Positions 16,270 through 25,120 are shown, counted from the stretch's first letter. The stretch is 64,000 nucleotides of DNA from Sphingomonas sp. ERG5 (GCF_000803065.1 NZ_JSXI01000074.1:116225-180224), one strand, 5' to 3'. A program made the numbers and translations. The notes: a model not told the origin generated them from the letters alone.

Positions 16270-16758
16270 TTATCGCGGCGGTCCCACGAACGTCGCCGCC
16301 AGCCGTGCCAGCCGCTCCTCACCGAGATCGACCCCGACACCATTTTCCGGCAAGGTCGGGAACTGACCCACGCCCTCCGGGATCGTCACCCAGGGATGCT
16401 TCGACCGGGTAAAAAAATGCGCGTCGGGCGGTAGGCGCTCGCCCTCGTCGAGCGTCCCGGCGCGAACGAAAACCGCTTTGTCGCCGAACAGGGGATGATC
16501 GGCATATAGCAAGCTGTCGCACACGGCGCAGCGCCATGCATGCGTGTCGCCCGCTTCTCCGCGCTCCAGAGTCCGCATGACCGGCTCGCCCTTCAGCATC
16601 TCGATCCGGTTGGTTTCGATCATGACGTTGAGCGCAAAGGCCGAGCCGCTGATGCGCTGACAGTCGCGGCAGTGGCAGCAATTGGTCATGATCGGCTCGC
16701 CCATCATGCGATAGCGCACCGCGCCGCATTCGCAGCCGCCGTCGAATGTCTCGCTCAT
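16270..16758 (-). CDS. GFA (CENP-V) family zinc protein
   Basis: A 162-residue protein of the glutathione-dependent formaldehyde-activating/CENP-V fold, which binds zinc through clustered cysteines. Ligands are visible as GGCECGAVRY (C9, C11), TNCCHCRDCQRISGSAF (residues 26-42) and WRCAVCDS. The function of most members is unknown; Gfa itself speeds glutathione-formaldehyde adduct formation. ATG 16758 overlaps the thiE stop (ATGA), so it is the last cistron of the aldolase chain. Confidence 0.88.
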   Translation of the reverse strand: MSETFDGGCECGAVRYRMMGEPIMTNCCHCRDCQRISGSAFALNVMIETNRIEMLKGEPVMRTLERGEAGDTHAWRCAVCDSLLYADHPLFGDKAVFVRAGTLDEGERLPPDAHFFTRSKHPWVTIPEGVGQFPTLPENGVGVDLGEERLARLAATFVGPPR

Positions 16759-17435
16759 CCCAGCACCGCTTCGAACGCCTTGATCGCCGCCGCTTCGTCC
16801 CCGCCCCACACGGCGTGCGACACGGCGAGGAAATCCGCACCGGCAGCGACCAGCGGCGCGGCATTGGCAGGCGTGATTCCACCGATCGCGACACAGGGTA
16901 CCTCGAACACGGTCGACCACCAGCTGAGGATCACCGGCTCGGGCACATGGCTCACGGTCTTGGTCGTGGTCGGATAAAAGGCGCCGAACGCGACATAATC
17001 GGCGCCCGCCTCCCCGGCTTCCATCGCCAGATGACGACTGTCGTGGCAGGTCACGCCGATCTGTGCATTGGGGCCAAGCACCGAGCGCGCCTCGCGGGGA
17101 TCACCGTCTTCCTGACCGAGATGCACGCCATCCGCCTCGAGCCGCCTGGCGAGCGAGATGCTGTCATTGACGATGAACGCCACATCGCGCGCGGCGCAGA
17201 TCGCGCGGAGCGGCTCACCCAGTCGGGCGGCCTCATGCTGATCCACGTCTTTCACGCGGAACTGGAATGCCGCGACGGGCCCTGCATCGAGCGCACGTGC
17301 GAGCCGGTCAGGGAATGTCCCGCCAACATCGAGCGGCGAGACGAGATAGAGCTGGCAGGCGGGCCGGCGAATATCGCGGGTGAAGCGTGCGGCAAAGTTC
17401 GGATCGAGCGGTCCGAGAGGGTCATCAACTGTCAT
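16755..17435 (-). CDS. thiE: Thiamine phosphate synthase
   Basis: A 226-residue TIM-barrel protein joining HMP-PP and thiazole phosphate to thiamine phosphate. Motifs: FRVKDVDQHE, FIVNDSISLARRLEADGVHLGQ-type pyrophosphate site, GVTCHDSRHL, YVAFGAFYPTTTK and IGGITPANA. The residue before VKD is Arg where the common form is RLK, a small variation. ATG 17435 overlaps the methyltransferase stop (ATGA). No other thi gene lies nearby, so it is displaced from a thiamine operon. Confidence 0.92.
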   Translation of the reverse strand: MTVDDPLGPLDPNFAARFTRDIRRPACQLYLVSPLDVGGTFPDRLARALDAGPVAAFQFRVKDVDQHEAARLGEPLRAICAARDVAFIVNDSISLARRLEADGVHLGQEDGDPREARSVLGPNAQIGVTCHDSRHLAMEAGEAGADYVAFGAFYPTTTKTVSHVPEPVILSWWSTVFEVPCVAIGGITPANAAPLVAAGADFLAVSHAVWGGDEAAAIKAFEAVLG

Positions 17436-18106
17436 GCCGCCGCCCCTAGCATAGCGAGGAGAAAGCCGTCCCAATTCTTCGTCCCCACGGTCTGCACCGC
17501 AGTCGCGCTCAGCCGCGGGTTGGCGGCGACGGCTTCGAAAAGGGCGCGCGTACCCTGGACACGCGGGTCGTCGCTGTCCGCATCGAGCACACCGCCTTCG
17601 CGCACGACATTGTCGACGATGATTGTCGTTCCCGGCCGCGCCAGCGCGATCGCCGCGTTCAGATAGGCGACATTGCCGGGTTTGTCGGCGTCGATGAAGA
17701 TGAAGTCGAACGGCGCTTCCCGCGCCGCGATCATGGCATCCAGCGTCTCCACGGCCGGGCCGACCCGGACATCGACCTTGTCGCCCAGCCCCGCCCTGGC
17801 GATGTTGCCGCGCGCAACATCGGCATGGTGTGGCTCGAGCTCCAGCGTCACCAGCCGCCCGTTATCGGGCAGTGCGCGTGCCAGCCAGATGGTGGAATAA
17901 CCCCCGAGCGTACCGATCTCGAGAATACGGCCCGCGCCGGCCATGCGCGCAAGCAGATGCAGCATCTTTCCCTGTGTCGGCGACACGTCGATCGGCGGCA
18001 ACCCGCCGGCGTCATTGGCGGCAAGCGTCGAATCCAGTGCGGGGTCCGCACCGAGCAGATGCCCCGCGATGAAATCATCGACAATGGTCCAGGCGGGGTC
18101 GCTCAC
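17432..18106 (-). CDS. SAM-dependent O-methyltransferase (caffeoyl-CoA type)
   Basis: About 224 residues of the Methyltransf_3 family. SAM-binding motif I is ILEIGTLGGYSTIWLA (about residues 59-74), with LVTLELEPHHADVARGNI after it, and the metal/catalytic segment FDFIFIDADKPGNVAYL. Substrates are usually catechols or related phenolics; the true one is unknown. The GTG start 18106 overlaps the preceding stop (GTGA). It belongs to the aldolase-ABM-OMT-thiE-GFA overlapping chain. Confidence 0.9.
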   Translation of the reverse strand: MSDPAWTIVDDFIAGHLLGADPALDSTLAANDAGGLPPIDVSPTQGKMLHLLARMAGAGRILEIGTLGGYSTIWLARALPDNGRLVTLELEPHHADVARGNIARAGLGDKVDVRVGPAVETLDAMIAAREAPFDFIFIDADKPGNVAYLNAAIALARPGTTIIVDNVVREGGVLDADSDDPRVQGTRALFEAVAANPRLSATAVQTVGTKNWDGFLLAMLGAAA

Positions 18107-18525
18107 AAGCCGACCGGTGCGCCGCTGATCGGCCGCGTCTCCGCAATGCTTTCGAAACCAGCCATTAATGGCCGCGCTTTGGTGATCGCCTCGCGCACCG
18201 CGGGAAGAGAGAGCGACGCGGCATGGGCGGCTTTGCTCTCCCATGCTTCGGTCACCCAGAGCGCATCCGGGTTGGCGAGATCCTCGGCGACGACATAGCT
18301 CAGGCAACCGGGCATCGTGTCGGAGCCGGTAGCCAGCAACGCTGCCAGCGCATCGCGCTGACCAGGCGTGGCCAATATTCGGGCGATCATGCCGTAGCGC
18401 TCGCCCTTCGCGGTTTCGTCCACAATCCCCTCCATGGCCATGACCGGTGACGACGCACTCATCGCCGTGATCGCCACGGCGGCGCCCAGCAAGGCGCGCC
18501 GCCCGACGATCAGGCCGTCGCTCAC
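18103..18525 (-). CDS. Exported antibiotic-biosynthesis-monooxygenase (ABM) domain protein
   Basis: A 140-residue protein with an N-terminal Tat-like export signal (VGRRALLGAAVAITAMSASS) and a ferredoxin-like ABM domain (YGMIARILATPGQRDALAALL, then WVTEAWESKAAH). ABM proteins include cofactor-free quinol oxygenases and heme-degrading enzymes; most are cytosolic, so the export signal is unusual. GTG 18525 overlaps the aldolase stop (GTGA). The activity cannot be predicted. Confidence 0.82.
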   Translation of the reverse strand: MSDGLIVGRRALLGAAVAITAMSASSPVMAMEGIVDETAKGERYGMIARILATPGQRDALAALLATGSDTMPGCLSYVVAEDLANPDALWVTEAWESKAAHAASLSLPAVREAITKARPLMAGFESIAETRPISGAPVGL

Positions 18526-19433
18526 TCCTCGCCCTTGTAGATGCGGACCAGCTTTTCGAGCATCGCCAGCGCGTCTCCACGTTCGCGCTGGAACGTGTTG
18601 CGGCCGATGATCGAGCCGTTGCCGCCACCGTCGCGAATGTCGCGCGCATCCTGATAGACCGCATCGGCACCCTTGGCCGCGCCGCCCGAGAAGACCACGA
18701 TCCGGCGGCCGGCGAAGCTCGACTGCACCACATGGGCCACGCGGTCCGACTGTTTCGACCAGTCGGTGCCCTCGTACATCGGCTTGGCTTCCTTCTGCTC
18801 GATATGGTCGCTCGGCAGCTTCACCTTGATGATATGCGCGCCAAGCAGCGCCGCCATATGTGCGGCATAAGCGCCGACATCGAGCGCCAGCTCGCCCGAC
18901 TTGGGCAGCGCACCGCCGCGCGGATAGGACCAGATGACCGTCGCGATGCCGACCGATTTCGCTTCGGCCGACAGTTCGCGGATCTGGCCGATCATCTCGA
19001 ACAAGTCGTCCGAGCCGGGATAGATGGTGAAGCCGATCGCCGAACAACCGAGCCGCACCGCATCTTCGACGCTGCCGGTCACCGCCTGGTTGGCGCCGGT
19101 CGCCCAGCTGTTCGAGCTGTTGACCTTCAGGATCGTCGGGACCTGGCCGGCAAAAGTGGCGGCCCCCGCTTCGAGCATACCGAGCGGCGCGGCATAGGCC
19201 GACAGGCCGGCGTCGATCGCCAGCTGATAATGGTAATGCGGGTCATAAGCCGCCGGATTGACCGAGAAGCTGCGCGCCGGGCCATGTTCGAAGCCCTGAT
19301 CGACCGGCAGGATGATCAGCTTGCCGGTGCCGCCGAGCTTGCCGTGCATCAGGATGCGCGCGAGATTGGCTTTCACGCCCGGATTGTCCGACTCGTACTT
19401 GTCGAGAATGGCCTTCACGATCGGCGTCATCAT
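18522..19433 (-). CDS. fbaB: Class I fructose-bisphosphate aldolase (DhnA/FbaB type)
   Basis: A 303-residue Schiff-base aldolase of the archaeal/bacterial DhnA type, cleaving fructose-1,6-bisphosphate to GAP and DHAP. Recognisable blocks are ILPVDQGFEHGPARSF, YHYQLAIDAGLSAYAAPLG, AHIIKVKLPSDH (active Lys region) and the phosphate site VVFSGGAAKG / NGSIIGRNTFQR. ATG 19433 (MMTPIVK) is used. It fits the nearby tkt-gap-pgk genes functionally, although an intervening opposite-strand gene separates them. Confidence 0.92.
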   Translation of the reverse strand: MMTPIVKAILDKYESDNPGVKANLARILMHGKLGGTGKLIILPVDQGFEHGPARSFSVNPAAYDPHYHYQLAIDAGLSAYAAPLGMLEAGAATFAGQVPTILKVNSSNSWATGANQAVTGSVEDAVRLGCSAIGFTIYPGSDDLFEMIGQIRELSAEAKSVGIATVIWSYPRGGALPKSGELALDVGAYAAHMAALLGAHIIKVKLPSDHIEQKEAKPMYEGTDWSKQSDRVAHVVQSSFAGRRIVVFSGGAAKGADAVYQDARDIRDGGGNGSIIGRNTFQRERGDALAMLEKLVRIYKGEE

Positions 19434-19568
19434 TGTCCCCTATGCGATACGAATGTGCTGGCGCGGCTGTTAGCCGGGCAAGCGCTGCGGGGCAATGTGC
19501 GGTGAGCCGAGAGGTGCTTGACGCATTGTGGAACACGTCACACTCTTTCCGTGACAGGGGATGGTCAC

Positions 19569-20075
19569 ATGGCGAATCGCGTACCGGGGTTGTTCAAAGC
19601 GTTGGGACTTGGGGTAATGGCGCTGACACTGGTCGGCGCGAAAATTCCCAAGGTCGGCGACATGGCGCCGCCGTTCGAAATTACCCTGGTCGACGGATCG
19701 AAGGTCTCGCTGGATCAACTGCGCGGTAATGTCATCGTGCTGAATTTCTGGGCCACCTGGTGTGTACCGTGCCGGGAAGAATTGCCGTTGCTCGATCGTT
19801 ATTACGATGCGCAAAAACAGCATGGGCTCAAGATATTCGCCGTAACGACCGAGGATTCGGCGCCAATCTATCAGCTGAAAAAGATGTTCGCGCTGATGAA
19901 GATGCCAGCAGTGCGAAAGATTTCCGGCCCCTATGGTCAGATCAGGGCCGTGCCAACCAACTATATCATCGATCGCAGCGGCCGCATTCGCTACGCCAAG
20001 GCGGCATCATTCTCCCTCGAAGACCTGAATGCCAATCTGGTGCCGTTGCTCAACGAGCCGGCGCCAGCGTCTTGA
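19569..20075 (+). CDS. TlpA/ResA-like thiol-disulfide oxidoreductase
   Basis: A 168-residue protein with an N-terminal signal or anchor (residues ~5-23), then an AhpC/TSA-thioredoxin fold with the redox motif WCVPC (in FWATWCVPCREELPLL). Such proteins reduce apo-cytochromes or other periplasmic thiols. ATG 19569 is preceded by GGGGAT. It lies alone on the plus strand between the aldolase chain and pgk, converging with pgk across 12 bases. Confidence 0.9.
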   Translation: MANRVPGLFKALGLGVMALTLVGAKIPKVGDMAPPFEITLVDGSKVSLDQLRGNVIVLNFWATWCVPCREELPLLDRYYDAQKQHGLKIFAVTTEDSAPIYQLKKMFALMKMPAVRKISGPYGQIRAVPTNYIIDRSGRIRYAKAASFSLEDLNANLVPLLNEPAPAS

Positions 20076-20087
20076 CGCATAGCGCGG

Positions 20088-21287
20088 TCAGCGCGCGAGC
20101 GCGGCAACTCCTGGCAATTCCTTGCCTTCCATCCATTCCAGGAAAGCGCCGCCGGCGGTCGAAACAAAGGTGAAATCGGCACCCACGCCTGCCTGATTGA
20201 GCGCCGCGACCGTATCGCCACCGCCCGCGACCGACACCAGCGACCCGTCGCGAGTCAGCGCAGCGGCCGTCCTGGCCAGCGCGACCGTTGCCGTGTCGAA
20301 CGGTGGCGTCTCGAACGCGCCCATCGGGCCGTTCCACACCAGGGTGCGGCAATTCTTCAGCACATCGGCCAGTGCCTCGACCGCCGCAGGGCCGACATCG
20401 AGGATCATTTCGTCCGCCGCGACCTCATGCACATTGATAGTGCGGATCGGCGGGTTGGCGCGGAAGTCCTTCGCCACCACCACGTCATAGGGCAAATGAA
20501 TCGTGCAATTGGCGCGCTCCGCCGCGTCGAAAATCTCCTCGGCCGTGCCGGTCAGATCATGTTCGCACAGCGACTTGCCCACATCGACACCGCGCGCGGC
20601 GAGGAAAGTGTTGGCCATGCCGCCACCGATGATCAAATGATCGACGCGCGCCACCAGATGCTTGAGCACGTCGAGCTTGGTCGACACCTTTGCGCCGCCG
20701 ACCACCGCCGCAACGGGATGCTCGGGATTGCCCAGCGCCTTGTCGAGCGCATCGAGTTCGGCTTCCATCGCCCGCCCGGCAAAAGCCGGCAGCACATGCG
20801 CCAGCCCCTCGGTCGAGGCATGGGCGCGGTGCGCCGCGGAGAAGGCGTCGTTGACATAGAAGTCGCCGAGCTTCGCCATGTCGGCGACCAGCGCGGGATC
20901 ATTCTTCTCTTCACCCGCGTGGAAGCGCGTGTTTTCGAGGATCGCGACGTCGCCGGCCTGCAGTGTCGCCACCGCCGCCACAGCCTCTTCACCGGCGCAA
21001 TCGCCAATGAATCGCACCGGACGGCCGAGCACGGCCTCATAAGGCTTGGTCAGCATCGCCAGCGACAGGTCCGGATTACGCTGCCCCTTGGGGCGGCCGA
21101 AATGCGCCAGGATCAGCACGATCGCGCCCTTGTCGGCCAGTTCGCTCACCGTCGGCAAGGTCGCGCGCAGTCGAGTGTCGTCGGTGACCACGCCGTCCGC
21201 CATCGGCACGTTCAGATCTTCGCGAACAAGCACGCGCTTGCCCGAGATTTCACCCATATCATCGAGTGTTTTAAATGACCTGCTCAT
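20088..21287 (-). CDS. pgk: Phosphoglycerate kinase
   Basis: The 399-residue glycolytic/gluconeogenic enzyme interconverting 1,3-bisphosphoglycerate + ADP and 3-phosphoglycerate + ATP. Motifs: GKRVLVREDLNVPM (N-terminal substrate site), LILAHFGRPKG, YVNDAFSAAHRAHAS, VGGAKVSTKL and the nucleotide loop SVAGGGDTVAAL. Length is normal. It is third in the tkt-gap-pgk order and is separated from gap by a GC-rich perfect hairpin. Confidence 0.98.
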   Translation of the reverse strand: MSRSFKTLDDMGEISGKRVLVREDLNVPMADGVVTDDTRLRATLPTVSELADKGAIVLILAHFGRPKGQRNPDLSLAMLTKPYEAVLGRPVRFIGDCAGEEAVAAVATLQAGDVAILENTRFHAGEEKNDPALVADMAKLGDFYVNDAFSAAHRAHASTEGLAHVLPAFAGRAMEAELDALDKALGNPEHPVAAVVGGAKVSTKLDVLKHLVARVDHLIIGGGMANTFLAARGVDVGKSLCEHDLTGTAEEIFDAAERANCTIHLPYDVVVAKDFRANPPIRTINVHEVAADEMILDVGPAAVEALADVLKNCRTLVWNGPMGAFETPPFDTATVALARTAAALTRDGSLVSVAGGGDTVAALNQAGVGADFTFVSTAGGAFLEWMEGKELPGVAALAR

Positions 21288-21337
21288 GCTTCTTCAATCC
21301 CGATCACATTATCGACACATGCCGCGCCGCATGCCGT

Positions 21338-21366
21338 GCCGCCGCCCCGATAGCCGGGGCGGCGGC
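21338..21366 (-). terminator. Perfect 12-bp hairpin in the gap-pgk spacer
   Basis: Arms 21338-21349 and 21355-21366 (GCCGCCGCCCCG and its exact complement) enclose a five-base loop, just after the gap stop in transcript order. No T-run follows, so it is more likely a processing or stabilising hairpin that sets gap over pgk levels than a true terminator. Confidence 0.6.
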
Positions 21367-21373
21367 GCGGTCA

Positions 21374-22384
21374 TCAGATGAACTTGGCCATCGCGCCGGC
21401 CGTGTCGACCATGCGGTTGGAGAAGCCCCATTCATTGTCATACCAGCTGACCACGCGAACCAGCTTCCCGTCGAGCACGGCTGTTTCCAGGCTGTCGACG
21501 GTCGAGGATGCCGGTGTGTGCATGAGGTCGATCGAAACCAGCGGCTCATCGGTGTAATCGAGAATGCCCTTGAGCGGACCGCTCTCCGACGCTGCCTTGA
21601 GGATCGCGTTGACTTCTTCCTTCGTCGTATCGCGCGACGGGGTGAAGGTCAGGTCGATCAACGAGACGTCCGGGGTCGGCACGCGGATTGCCGAACCGTC
21701 GAGCTTGCCCTTCAGTTCGGGCAGCACTTCGCCGACGGCACGCGCCGCACCGGTGGTGGTCGGGATCATTGACATGCCGGCGGCACGCGCACGGCGCAGA
21801 TCGGGGTGGATCTGATCGAGGATCTTCTGGTCGTTGGTATAGGCATGGACCGTGGTCATCAGGCCGCGCTCAATGCCGATCGAATCGTTCAGCACCTTGG
21901 CGACCGGCGCCAGGCAGTTGGTCGTGCACGATGCGTTCGAGACGATATTATGGCCCGCCTCGAGCTTGTCATGGTTGACGCCATAGACGACGGTCAGGTC
22001 GACGCCCTTGCCCGGCGCCGAGATCAGCACCTTCTTCGCGCCGGCATCGAGATGCTTCTGCACGCTCTCGCGGTCAGTGAAGAAGCCGGTGCATTCGAGC
22101 ACGATGTCGACGCCCAGTTCCTTGTGCGGCAGGTTCGCCGGGTCACGCTCGGCGGTGACGCGGATACGCTTGCCGTCGACCACCAGATCCTGGCCCTCGG
22201 CCGAGACCTTGCCGGGGTATTTGCCGTGTACCGAATCACGGCTGAACAGCCATGCGTTCGACTTGGCGTCGGCCAGATCGTTGATCGCGACGAGTTCGAG
22301 GCCGGTATCGCCCCGCTCCAGCACCGCGCGCGCGACGAGGCGGCCAATGCGCCCGAACCCGTTGATCGCAACCTTGATCGTCAT
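21374..22384 (-). CDS. gap: Glyceraldehyde-3-phosphate dehydrogenase, type I
   Basis: A 336-residue GAPDH. The NAD(P) motif INGFGRIGRLVARAV opens the protein and the active-site SNASCTTNCLAPVAKVL carries the catalytic Cys. VAINDLADAKS after the Rossmann strand has Asp at the position that commonly favours NAD. The C-terminal SWYDNEWGFSNRM is intact. It is transcribed after tkt; a palindromic repeat fills their spacer. Confidence 0.98.
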   Translation of the reverse strand: MTIKVAINGFGRIGRLVARAVLERGDTGLELVAINDLADAKSNAWLFSRDSVHGKYPGKVSAEGQDLVVDGKRIRVTAERDPANLPHKELGVDIVLECTGFFTDRESVQKHLDAGAKKVLISAPGKGVDLTVVYGVNHDKLEAGHNIVSNASCTTNCLAPVAKVLNDSIGIERGLMTTVHAYTNDQKILDQIHPDLRRARAAGMSMIPTTTGAARAVGEVLPELKGKLDGSAIRVPTPDVSLIDLTFTPSRDTTKEEVNAILKAASESGPLKGILDYTDEPLVSIDLMHTPASSTVDSLETAVLDGKLVRVVSWYDNEWGFSNRMVDTAGAMAKFI

Positions 22385-22407
22385 AGTCTTCCTCCTGATC
22401 TCCTCAA

Positions 22408-22470
22408 CCCGTTCGGGCTGAGCCTGTCGAAGCCCAAGCGCCTACCCTTCGACAAGCTCAGGGCGAACGG
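22408..22470. repeat. Palindromic repeat, family B copy 1 (tkt-gap gap)
   Basis: An inverted repeat with arms GTTCGGGCTGAGCCTGTCG (22411-22429) and the near-complement CGACAAGCTCAGGGCGAAC. Three further copies occur at 29722-29848, 50517-50588 and 57655-57739. It fills the space between tkt and gap. Confidence 0.85.
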
Positions 22471-22478
22471 CTGTGGCA

Positions 22479-24440
22479 TTAGTTCAATGCGGCAATAATC
22501 TGCGGCGTGATCGCCTCCGCGGTCAGGCCGAAATGCTCATATAATGGCTCGATCGGGGCCGAAGCGCCGAAGCCGTCAATGCCGAAGCGCAAGCCGGCAT
22601 CCCCGGTGTAGCGCTCCCACCCCCAGGTCACGCCCGCCTCGATCGACACGCGCAGCACGCCCTCGGGCAGCACATCGGCGCGGTATTCGTCGCTCTGTGC
22701 ATCGAAGCGCGAGGTGCAAGGCATCGAGACCACGTCCGCGCCGATGCCATGTTCCTCCAGCCGGTCGGCGACCGACACCGCGACATGTACTTCGGAACCG
22801 GTCGCGATCAGCACCACGCGACGTGCCGCATTGGCTTCGCGCAACCGATACCCGCCCTTGGCGCTGAGCATCTCGCCACCGGTGCGCAGTTGCTGCAGAT
22901 TCTGCCGCGACAGCGCGAGCAGGCCGGGTCCGTTCTTCTTCTCCAGCGCCAGCGCCCAGCATTCCGCCGTCTCGACCGCATCGCATGGGCGATACACATC
23001 GAGATTGGGGATCATGCGGAGCGACATCAGATGTTCGATCGGCTGATGCGTCGGACCATCCTCGCCCAACCCGATCGAATCATGCGTCATGACGTAGATC
23101 ACGCGCACCTGCTGAAGCGCCGAGAGGCGGATCGCGGGGCGGGCATAGTCGCTGAACACCAGGAAGGTGCCGCCATAGGGAATCACGCCGCCGTGCAGCG
23201 CCATGCCATTCATCGCCGCGCTCATGCCGAATTCGCGGATGCCGTAATAGACATAGCGCCCGGCATAATCGTCGCGCGTCAGCGGCTGCTGCCCCTTGGC
23301 CTTGGTGTTGTTCGATCCGGTCAGATCGGCTGATCCGCCGAGCATCTCGGGTACCAATGGCGTCATGACGTCAAGTGCCAGCTCGGACGATTTACGCGAC
23401 GCGACATTCTGCGGCGTGCTCGTCCAGCCGGAAAACGCCTTGGAGACGACATCACCCGCCGGCAGGTCGCCGGCCATGCGGCGCTCAAATTCTGCACGAT
23501 CCGAATGATTTGCCAGTCGTACCTGCCATTCTTTGCGAACGGCACCACCGCGCGCACCGGCGGCCAGCCAAGTGTCGCGAATGTCCGCCGGGATCTCGAA
23601 CGGCGCCGAGGTCCAGCCCAATGTCTCGCGCGCCGCGGCGACTTCCGCCGCACCCAGCGCAGCGCCATGCGTTGCGGAAGTGCCCTGCTTGTTCGGCGCA
23701 CCCTTGCCGATAATCGTGTGACACTGGATCAGCGACGGGCGCGGATCGGCCAGCGCTTCATCCATCGCCCGGGCGATGTCGGCGGTGTCATGGCCGTCGC
23801 ACGACACGACATGCCAGCCGCTCGCACGATAGCGCGCCGGAATATCCTCGCTGGTCGACAGGCTCGTCGCGCCGTCGATAGTGATCTTGTTGTCGTCCCA
23901 CAGCACGTTGAGGCGACCCAGGCCGAGATGCCCGGCCAGCCCGACTGCCTCATGGTTGATGCCTTCCATCAGGCAGCCATCACCGGAAATCACCCAGGTA
24001 TTGTGATCGACCAGGCTATCGTCGAACACCGCGTTCAGGTGACGCTCCGCCACCGCCATGCCGACCGCCATCGCAAAGCCTTGCCCCAGCGGACCGGTGG
24101 TCGCCTCGACTCCCGCCAGCTCGAAATTCTCCGGGTGACCGGCGCAGGGGCTGCCAAGCTTCCGGAAGCGGCGGATGTCATCCATCGTCGGGCGCGCATA
24201 GCCGGTCAGGTTGAGCAGCGCGTAAATCAGCATCGACCCATGGCCCGCCGACAGCACGAAGCGGTCACGATCGGGCCAGGCCGGATCGGCAGGATCAAAC
24301 TTCAGATAGCGGGTGAACAGCACAGTCGCGACATCGGCCATGCCCATCGGCATGCCGGGGTGGCCGGAATTGGCGGCCTCGACGGCGTCCATCGCAAGCG
24401 CGCGGATGGCATTGGCGAGATCGGTATCTGATGCGGGCAT
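22479..24440 (-). CDS. tkt: Transketolase
   Basis: A 653-residue TPP enzyme of the pentose phosphate pathway moving C2 units between sugars. N-terminal region RALAMDAVEAANSGHPGMPM, the TPP/Mg motif GDGCLMEGINHEA (near residue 155), the pyrimidine-domain block DSIGLGEDGPTHQPIEHL and the C-terminal domain are all present. ATG 24440 (MPASDTDLANAI) is chosen; a longer in-frame extension of 93 codons is non-homologous. It starts a tkt-gap-pgk group divergent from the zapA operon. Confidence 0.97.
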   Translation of the reverse strand: MPASDTDLANAIRALAMDAVEAANSGHPGMPMGMADVATVLFTRYLKFDPADPAWPDRDRFVLSAGHGSMLIYALLNLTGYARPTMDDIRRFRKLGSPCAGHPENFELAGVEATTGPLGQGFAMAVGMAVAERHLNAVFDDSLVDHNTWVISGDGCLMEGINHEAVGLAGHLGLGRLNVLWDDNKITIDGATSLSTSEDIPARYRASGWHVVSCDGHDTADIARAMDEALADPRPSLIQCHTIIGKGAPNKQGTSATHGAALGAAEVAAARETLGWTSAPFEIPADIRDTWLAAGARGGAVRKEWQVRLANHSDRAEFERRMAGDLPAGDVVSKAFSGWTSTPQNVASRKSSELALDVMTPLVPEMLGGSADLTGSNNTKAKGQQPLTRDDYAGRYVYYGIREFGMSAAMNGMALHGGVIPYGGTFLVFSDYARPAIRLSALQQVRVIYVMTHDSIGLGEDGPTHQPIEHLMSLRMIPNLDVYRPCDAVETAECWALALEKKNGPGLLALSRQNLQQLRTGGEMLSAKGGYRLREANAARRVVLIATGSEVHVAVSVADRLEEHGIGADVVSMPCTSRFDAQSDEYRADVLPEGVLRVSIEAGVTWGWERYTGDAGLRFGIDGFGASAPIEPLYEHFGLTAEAITPQIIAALN

Positions 24441-24463
24441 CGGTTTCCTCGGGTTACCGGGGC

Positions 24464-24488
24464 CCCAAAAGCTCTTGGCCCAAAAGCT
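24464..24488. promoter_or_regulatory. Direct repeat CCCAAAAGCT upstream of tkt
   Basis: CCCAAAAGCT occurs at 24464-24473 and 24479-24488, a 15-base period, 24 bases upstream of the tkt ATG. Such spacing could suit a regulator binding two sites, but no known operator is recognised. Confidence 0.35.
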
Positions 24489-24608
24489 GGTCGCAGGGCA
24501 GCCGGCGAGTCGATAATGTGCGCGGTCTTTGCGGTGGCTCGAACGCTGCGTCAACCTTGTGGTCCAAATCGATCTTGTCGCAGCGCGAAGCCGTGCTATC
24601 GCAACAAC

Positions 24609-24809
24609 ATGGCCGATGTCCCTTCTTCCGCCACCGATCGCATCGAGGGCGCCCTTGCCCGGATCGACGCCGCGATGGCCGCCCGAACCCGTGCGAACCA
24701 GGCGTTCGCCAACCGTCACGAGGCGCTGCGCCGCCGCATGGTCGAGGCGATTGCCGCGCTCGACGACATCATTGCGCAGGAAGATATAGCGCAGGAGAGT
24801 GGGGACTGA
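24609..24809 (+). CDS. Small coiled-coil protein preceding zapA
   Basis: A 66-residue hydrophilic, helical protein (MADVPSSATDRIEGALARI start) with heptad-like spacing of Ala/Ile/Leu through most of its length and an acidic tail (AQEDIAQESGD). Its stop overlaps the zapA ATG (TGATG), so the two are coupled and may act together at the division site. No named family is certain. The ATG 24609 was chosen because the 31 codons before it are Cys/Arg/Pro-rich and unlike a coding start. Confidence 0.72.
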   Translation: MADVPSSATDRIEGALARIDAAMAARTRANQAFANRHEALRRRMVEAIAALDDIIAQEDIAQESGD

Positions 24810-25096
24810 TGGCCGACGTCACCCTGACCATTGGCGACCACCGCCATACCGTCGCCTGCCGTGACGGCGAAGAGGATCAATTGCTTCGGGTCAGCGCCAT
24901 GCTCGACGCCCGCTGGCCGGCGGCATCGCGCGCCGCCGGTGGCCTCAATGCCGAACGCACCATGTTGTTCATCGCGCTGATGCTCGCCGATTCGCTCGAC
25001 GAGGCCGAGCGGCGCCCGACTGAAAGCGCCAATGCCGCTTTGCTCGAAAAACTTGCCGACCGGCTGGAAGGCCTGGCTTCGACACTTGAGAATTAA
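24809..25096 (+). CDS. zapA: Cell division protein ZapA
   Basis: A 95-residue ZapA, which binds and bundles FtsZ. The N-terminal beta domain (ADVTLTIGDHRHTVACRDGEEDQLLRVS) matches the family and the C-terminal half (residues ~45-95) is an amphipathic coiled coil (ALLEKLADRLEGLASTLEN) for tetramerisation. It is followed by the 6S RNA and the cyclo-ligase gene, the classic proteobacterial zapA-ssrS-ygfA order, which supports all three calls. Confidence 0.92.
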   Translation: MADVTLTIGDHRHTVACRDGEEDQLLRVSAMLDARWPAASRAAGGLNAERTMLFIALMLADSLDEAERRPTESANAALLEKLADRLEGLASTLEN

Positions 25097-25114
25097 CCTC
25101 TCAATCCCTATAAC
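25086..25114 (+). promoter_or_regulatory. Promoter of the 6S RNA
   Basis: TTGAGA (25086-25091) and TATAAC (25109-25114) are separated by exactly 17 bases, the -35 lying in the last codons of zapA. The predicted start falls at about 25121, exactly where the terminal stem of the 6S candidate begins. Confidence 0.6.
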
Positions 25115-25120
25115 AATAAA

